Shown: positions 59,357 to 64,000 of the stretch, piece by piece
Numbering within the stretch: position 1 is the first letter of the stretch
Layout: every line of letters starts with the position of its first letter
NCBI RefSeq assembly: GCF_007829035.1
Contig: NZ_VIVQ01000001.1
Coordinates: forward strand, 2,232,001 to 2,296,000
Direction: 5' to 3'
From: Rudaeicoccus suwonensis
Lineage (GTDB): Bacteria > Actinomycetota > Actinomycetes > Actinomycetales > Dermatophilaceae
DNA: 64,000 nucleotides
Position numbers and translations under genes: made by a program
Notes under the pieces: generated by a model
The model's database searches: none
What the model was told of the DNA's origin: nothing
Seen by the model: the letters and a program-made list of their open reading frames with translations, nothing else

Positions 59357-61867
59357 TCACGGTCGCGCGATCAGGGCGTGGCCGTCGCGCGAGACCACCG
59401 CGATGTCGCCGCCACGATCGGTCCGGACGACCGCGGTGCCGCTGTCGCGCAAGAGATCCAGTGTCTTGGCGGTGGGGTGCCCGTAGTCGTTGTCGGCGCC
59501 GACACTGATCACTCCTATGGTCGCCTGCAACTCGTGTTCGAAGTCGGGATCCTGGTTGGCGGAACCGTGATGCGGCACCTTCAGCACGTCGACGTGAGTG
59601 CCATCGGGTGCCTTGCGAAGCTCGCGCAACGCTGCGGCGGCGGCCTCCTTCTCGATGTCGCCGGTCAGCACGATCCGTAGGCCGCGGGAGTGCACGTCGA
59701 GCACGATGCTGGCGTTGTTTTGTTCTGATCCGGCGTGCAGCACGCGGCTTGGCCAGACCACCGTGGCCTGCAGACCGGTGAACGTCAGTGTGTCGCCTGT
59801 CTTCAACGGCTGCGGGGTGAGCCGATGCGCGGCAGATACCTGATGCACCAGCGGCTCGTCGCTGGGCTCATCCCCGCCGGATTGCTGTCCGCCCGGCTCC
59901 ACGGGGGTCACATACACCGCGCGAACCGTGCGTCCGGCGAAGACGCCGTCGATGCCGCCCACGTGGTCGGCGTGGAAGTGGGTGAGCACCAGCGCGTCGA
60001 CGACCTGTATGCCGAGCCGGTCGAGGCAGGCAGCCATCGGACCTGGCTCAGGCCCCGCGTCGACGACCACTGCATGACCCGACGACGTCGCAAGTGCACC
60101 GCCGTCGCCCTGACCCACGTCGCAGGCGACATACACCCATCCAGGCGGCGGCCAGCCGAGGCTGGGCATCGGAGTCCACACGGCTGCGATGACGAGCGCG
60201 AGTCCCCCTGCCAGCCAAGGTCGTCGCAGAGCAGCACGGGCAAGCCACGGGCCACTCAGCAACAGCAGCAACACCAAGGCTGCCAACAGCAACGCACCCA
60301 CGGTGCCGGGCACCCACGGCAGGCTGCCCATCGGCACCCTCGCGGCTGCGTGCGCCACCCACGCGATGCCCCACGCGGGCAAGCCCGCCAACCAGGCCGG
60401 CACCGCCGCCACAGACGTGCTGAAGCCCGCGACCACGACCGTGATGACACCGGCGAGAGTCGCCGGAGCAACCAGCGGCGCGGCGAGCACGTTCGCAGGC
60501 AGCCCGATCAGGCTGACCGATCCCTGCAGCAGCACGATCACCGGAGCGCAGAACGCCTGCGCCGCCACCGGGATCGCGACGGCATCTGCTAACCGGCGAA
60601 GTCGGGAGGGCAGGAACCGGGCGAACCAGTCGGCCCAGGGCCGGGCGAAGAACAACAGCCCAGCCGTGGCGAGCGTCGACAGGGCAAAACCGTATGACGC
60701 AGCCAGCCACGGGTCGTAGATCAGCAGGACCACCACCGCGGCGGCGAGCGCCGGCGGGCCCGCCGCCCGCCTGGCAACCGAGACTCCCAGCAGACCGACT
60801 GCTCCCATCGCAGCAGCCCGTATGACGCTCGGCTGCGGGCGACACAGCAACACGAACAGCACCAGCGCTGCGCCGGCGAAGATCAACCGCCAGCGCCCGC
60901 GGATTCGCAGCCACCCGGACAGCCAGATCACCGACATGAGCACGAGCGTGACGTTCGAGCCGGAGACAGCATTCAGGTGCGACATCCCGGTGGCTCGCAT
61001 GTCGTCGTTGAGCTCCTGGGGCATGGCCGAGGTGTCACCGATGACCAGTGCAGGCACGAGGCCCCGTGGATCGGCAGGCAGCGAGGATGTCGCCTGGCGT
61101 GTGTCAGCCCTCAGACCCTCGATGGCGCCGAGCAACGGGCCGGCACCGGCGAGGACCGTCGGCGCACCGCGCGCGGTCAATATGGCCGCCACGTCGTCAC
61201 CTGCCTCCGCCGGCTTCAGCCGTCCTGTGAACGAAATGCGTTGGTGCCAATGGACTTCAAGCCATCGCTCATCACCGAGCACGAGCACGGGAGTGGTCGT
61301 CGTGCTCACAGCTCCTCGTGCCACCACCTGACGGACCGACACCGTTGTGATCACCAGTCGCTGCGCCCCGCCCACGCCGGCAGCCACCGCTCGGGGATCC
61401 GAGGTGACCACAGCCTCGACCCGCACGATGGCCGACGTCTGCGAGAGTTCGCCGATAGGCCCGGCTGAGCGGACAGCAAGGTGTCCTGCGGTGGCACACA
61501 GACATAGCGCGGACACCGCTCCCCCAAGCGCTCCGACGGCGACCAACCGTGGGTAGATCGCGTCGCGCCGGTAGGTGCGCGTACGCCAAGTCCACTTCAA
61601 CGGTCGTGGTGTCGCAGTGAAGTGGTCGAAACCCGTTGCCAGTGACCGTCTCTCACCCCAGACACAGATGCCGGTGACGCACAGGCAGCCGACCGCCATC
61701 ACGGCCACCCACAGCGCAGGCATCCGCAAACCGGCGAGCACAAGGCCCCACGCAACTCCCGCAGCGACCAGCAGCCGCAGATCGAGCCGGCGTGGCTCAT
61801 CGTCCTCCGGTTCATCCTTCGAAAGCAGACGATCAAGCACGGCGTCGGTCACCTGCCGGCGCCACAC
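59357..61867 (-). CDS. comEC: DNA internalisation / competence protein ComEC
   Basis: An 836-residue polytopic membrane protein thought to form the channel for single-stranded DNA uptake. N-terminal helices and an OB-like DUF4131 region precede the Competence domain (GDTSAMPQELNDDMRATGMSHLNAVSGSNVTLV...), and a metallo-beta-lactamase-like domain follows, with DVGQGDGGALATSSGHAVVVDAGPEPG, THFHADHVGGIDG and VPHHGSANQDPDF. GTG 61867, two bases after the comEA stop, is the likely start. Complete motifs suggest a functional protein, but no type IV pilus genes are in the window. Confidence 0.9.
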   Translation of the reverse strand: MWRRQVTDAVLDRLLSKDEPEDDEPRRLDLRLLVAAGVAWGLVLAGLRMPALWVAVMAVGCLCVTGICVWGERRSLATGFDHFTATPRPLKWTWRTRTYRRDAIYPRLVAVGALGGAVSALCLCATAGHLAVRSAGPIGELSQTSAIVRVEAVVTSDPRAVAAGVGGAQRLVITTVSVRQVVARGAVSTTTTPVLVLGDERWLEVHWHQRISFTGRLKPAEAGDDVAAILTARGAPTVLAGAGPLLGAIEGLRADTRQATSSLPADPRGLVPALVIGDTSAMPQELNDDMRATGMSHLNAVSGSNVTLVLMSVIWLSGWLRIRGRWRLIFAGAALVLFVLLCRPQPSVIRAAAMGAVGLLGVSVARRAAGPPALAAAVVVLLIYDPWLAASYGFALSTLATAGLLFFARPWADWFARFLPSRLRRLADAVAIPVAAQAFCAPVIVLLQGSVSLIGLPANVLAAPLVAPATLAGVITVVVAGFSTSVAAVPAWLAGLPAWGIAWVAHAAARVPMGSLPWVPGTVGALLLAALVLLLLLSGPWLARAALRRPWLAGGLALVIAAVWTPMPSLGWPPPGWVYVACDVGQGDGGALATSSGHAVVVDAGPEPGPMAACLDRLGIQVVDALVLTHFHADHVGGIDGVFAGRTVRAVYVTPVEPGGQQSGGDEPSDEPLVHQVSAAHRLTPQPLKTGDTLTFTGLQATVVWPSRVLHAGSEQNNASIVLDVHSRGLRIVLTGDIEKEAAAAALRELRKAPDGTHVDVLKVPHHGSANQDPDFEHELQATIGVISVGADNDYGHPTAKTLDLLRDSGTAVVRTDRGGDIAVVSRDGHALIARP

Positions 61868-61869
61868 GA

Positions 61870-62910
61870 TCAGCCCACCCGCACCAACGGGCGCAGCCGC
61901 TCGAGCATCTTCTCGCCGATGCCACTGACCTCCCCGAGATCGTCGACGGAGGTGAATCGCCCGTTCTCCTGGCGCCACTGGATGATGCGCTCTGCCAGCA
62001 CCGGGCCCACTCCCGGCAAGCTGTCGAGACCTGCGGCATCGGCGGTGTTGATGTCGACGACTGCGCCGGCCGCTCCCGACCCGGTGGCGGATCCACCTCC
62101 CGCACCACCCGAGCCGGTGGCACCGGCCGGCGGCGCGATCGACTCACCCGGCTTCGGCACCTGGATCTGTTCACCGTCGGTGACGACACGAGCCAAGTTG
62201 ACTGCAGCGAGATCGGCAGTCGGAAGTGCGCCACCGGCAGCCTCGACCGCATCGCGCACGCGCGACCCGGTACGGATCTCGACCACACCGGGCTTGCGCA
62301 CCTGACCCACGACCTGCACCACGACGATCGACTGTCCGGACGACGACGGGGATCCCGACGCCACCTGATCCGCATCTGCGCCGGAGCCGAATCCCGAGCG
62401 GGACGAAGGCGATCCGCTGGACGACGCGCTCGCCAACGCGCTGGCTGCGGCCAGCGGACGAGGAGTCGAGCTGGCGCGTGCGAGCACCGCACGACCACCG
62501 AAGACCACCGCTGCCACAAGCACGAGCACCACCGCCCCGATCACCGCCAGCCGACTCGGCGCGAGCAGCGGATCACGCAGAGACGACGGCGTACGCACAA
62601 GTGGCTCGTGCGGCCGCACGATCTCGGAGTCCCCGGTAGCGCGGTGACGCGCGGCTCGCCCACCGAGGTCGCGCCGCGTTCGAGACGATGTGTCCAGCTC
62701 TTCGGTCTCGCCATCGCCGAGCTCGTCTGCGGCGCCACGCCCGCCGAACTCAGCGATCCTTCGAGGCAACTCACTCAGAGTCGAGCGTGGCTGATCCAGC
62801 AGCGTCTGCGAAGTGGGCACCCAGCCAGGCGCACGTCGGACAGCCTCGAGTTCCTCCAGCACCGCCGCAAGGCGGTCCGGCACCGGCGCATCAGAACGTG
62901 AACGTGGCAT
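61870..62910 (-). CDS. comEA: DNA-binding competence protein ComEA
   Basis: A 346-residue membrane-anchored DNA receptor. After a long Arg/Glu-rich cytoplasmic part comes one membrane helix (LAVIGAVVLVLVAAVVFGG), a Ser/Gly linker, an SLBB domain (SIVVVQVVGQVRKPGVVEIRTGSRVRDAVEAAGG), another Gly/Ala-rich linker and a helix-hairpin-helix pair (VDINTADAAGLDSLPGVGPVLAERIIQWR). The stop lies 2 bp before the comEC start, so the two form an operon for DNA uptake. Confidence 0.92.
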   Translation of the reverse strand: MPRSRSDAPVPDRLAAVLEELEAVRRAPGWVPTSQTLLDQPRSTLSELPRRIAEFGGRGAADELGDGETEELDTSSRTRRDLGGRAARHRATGDSEIVRPHEPLVRTPSSLRDPLLAPSRLAVIGAVVLVLVAAVVFGGRAVLARASSTPRPLAAASALASASSSGSPSSRSGFGSGADADQVASGSPSSSGQSIVVVQVVGQVRKPGVVEIRTGSRVRDAVEAAGGALPTADLAAVNLARVVTDGEQIQVPKPGESIAPPAGATGSGGAGGGSATGSGAAGAVVDINTADAAGLDSLPGVGPVLAERIIQWRQENGRFTSVDDLGEVSGIGEKMLERLRPLVRVG

Positions 62911-63043
62911 GCCGAAAAGCTAGGCGCCACAGCCCAAACCGTCGCCCACAGACTCCCCACCTTGTGGACAACAGCCACGGCACACCTTCGCTGTGGACGC
63001 ACGGCCCCACCATGCCGCACACCTCCCGCGATGTACCGCCGGC

Positions 63044-63943
63044 TCAGCTGAGGTCGTCGCTGATGCTGCTCCTGTGCGCGCTCGGACGTGGCGCCACGAC
63101 CACGGCGAGGGTGCCCGGCCCGACGTGCGCACCCACGACAGCGCCCACCTCGACCATGAGCACGCGCCCGACCTCCGGAATCTCTCGCGCCAGCCGCTCC
63201 GCCAGCACTTCCGCACGATCGCGCGAATCCAGTTGGTGCACAGCAACATCCACGCCGTCGACGTCATCACGCCGCCCCAGCTCAGTGGCCGCGGCCTGCG
63301 CATGCGCCTCGAGCCGCGCCAACGCCTTGCTGGCCGTTCTGACCCGCTCCAACGGCTCGATGTGGCCGTCGCGCACGGTGAGCAGTGGCTTGATCGCGAG
63401 GGCCGAGCCCACCATGGCCGATGCGCGTCCGATGCGTCCTCCCCGTCTCAGGTGCTCGAGTGTGTCGACGTAGAACACGGTGGTCGATGCTTGCGCATGC
63501 CGGCGCGCCGCCTCCGCGACGGCCCCCGCATCTCCTCCGGCCGCCGCCAGATCGGCAGCAGCGAGAACAGCGAAACCCATCGCCATACCTATGGTTTCGC
63601 TGTCGACGACGGTCACCGGCACAGGTGCACTTGCCGACGCAAGTTCGGCCGCTGACAGCGTCGCGGACATCTGCGCGGACAGGTGGATCGAGACGATCGC
63701 CTCGGCGCCGGCATCAGACAGCTCGGCGTACATTCGGGAGAACGCCGCCGGCGCCGGCCGCGACGTCGACACCGGCACGAACTCCCGCAGCGCGGTCGCG
63801 ATCTGCTCGGAGGTGACATCGCGCCCCTCCTCGTGGGAGACACCACCGACGGCGACCTGCAGCGGTATGACGTGGATGCCGTGGCGAGCGGCGAGATCGA
63901 CCGGCAGGTATGCCGTCGAGTCCGTCACCACCGCCACGGTCAT
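63044..63943 (-). CDS. DegV-family fatty-acid-binding protein
   Basis: A 299-residue DegV protein that binds fatty acids, possibly presenting them to a fatty acid kinase. It begins MTVAVVTDSTAYLPVDLAARHGIHVIPLQVAVGG and has SRPAPAAFSRMYAELSDAGAEAIVSIHLSAQMSAT and ETIGMAMGFAVLAAADLAAAG. It starts 7 bp after the leuS stop. The kinase partner FakA is not in the window. Confidence 0.9.
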   Translation of the reverse strand: MTVAVVTDSTAYLPVDLAARHGIHVIPLQVAVGGVSHEEGRDVTSEQIATALREFVPVSTSRPAPAAFSRMYAELSDAGAEAIVSIHLSAQMSATLSAAELASASAPVPVTVVDSETIGMAMGFAVLAAADLAAAGGDAGAVAEAARRHAQASTTVFYVDTLEHLRRGGRIGRASAMVGSALAIKPLLTVRDGHIEPLERVRTASKALARLEAHAQAAATELGRRDDVDGVDVAVHQLDSRDRAEVLAERLAREIPEVGRVLMVEVGAVVGAHVGPGTLAVVVAPRPSAHRSSISDDLS

Positions 63944-63950
63944 CGCAACG

Positions 63951-64000
63951 TCATCCCGCCACGATGTTGACCAGCTTGGGCGCGCGCACGATCACCTTGC
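63951..64000 (-). CDS. leuS: Leucyl-tRNA synthetase, C-terminal end only
   Basis: The minus-strand frame from the window edge reads KVIVRAPKLVNIVAG then TGA (63951-63953). The ending matches the conserved C-terminus of bacterial LeuRS. Only 15 complete codons plus the stop lie in the window, so the identification is from this tail alone. Confidence 0.75.
   Translation of the reverse strand, partial: KVIVRAPKLVNIVAG

Overview
The window is a continuous stretch of a high-GC (roughly two thirds G+C) actinobacterial chromosome. A dcw cluster with mraZ, rsmH and an FtsL-like gene, an HrdB/SigA-type sigma factor with a Lys/Ala-rich N-terminus, SAM-IV riboswitches, an nrdR-nrdJ pair, lexA divergent from a LysM gene, and the actinobacterial DNA polymerase I-like protein all point to Actinomycetia. 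A member of the Micrococcales, possibly near the Dermacoccaceae, is my best guess from gene order and style; that is inference.

1-11.6 kb: cell-wall and division genes on the minus strand (mraZ, rsmH, ftsL-like, ftsI, murF, mraY, linked by 4-base overlaps; murE is absent from its usual place between ftsI and murF). A MoxR ATPase, DUF58 and transglutaminase operon runs the other way. The divergent region carries four 10-bp-phased MraZ-type repeats and a second pair.

11.64-19.82 kb: an integrative element bounded by a perfect 20-bp direct repeat, one copy being the last six codons and stop of sigA. It has a tyrosine recombinase, a lone HK97-type major capsid protein, a chain of overlapping small unknown genes, two CPxWC proteins, a DUF4236-like protein, and a roughly 330-bp nest of palindromes. 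No portal, terminase, protease or replication gene is recognisable. It looks like a minimal capsid-bearing satellite-like element and is the most unusual part of the window.

19.8-38 kb: sigA, a universal stress protein, metX (SAM-IV riboswitch), DUF4192 and EcsC proteins, a rhodanese-type sulfurtransferase with SufE, a membrane protein with a long Gly/Gln/Tyr-rich repeat tail, a PolI-like polymerase, a PAC2 protein, an HrpA helicase, a RIO-type kinase and metY (second SAM-IV riboswitch).

38-51.6 kb: DUF445, a lipoprotein and an anchored protein downstream of an McrBC-type pair whose McrC appears to lack the nuclease lysine; a DUF6891-like protein; a CYP102-like P450 consisting of the heme domain only, preceded by two copies of an 18-bp operator-like repeat; a PatB-type PLP enzyme; serA; a histidine phosphatase; a class A beta-lactamase-fold lipoprotein.

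51.8-64 kb: the B12-dependent ribonucleotide reductase nrdJ behind nrdR (two NrdR-like boxes 32 bp apart), lexA and a divergent LysM protein with LexA-box candidates between them, a sirtuin, a LysR regulator, comEC and comEA, DegV and the 3' end of leuS. No tRNA, rRNA, CRISPR array or insertion sequence was seen.
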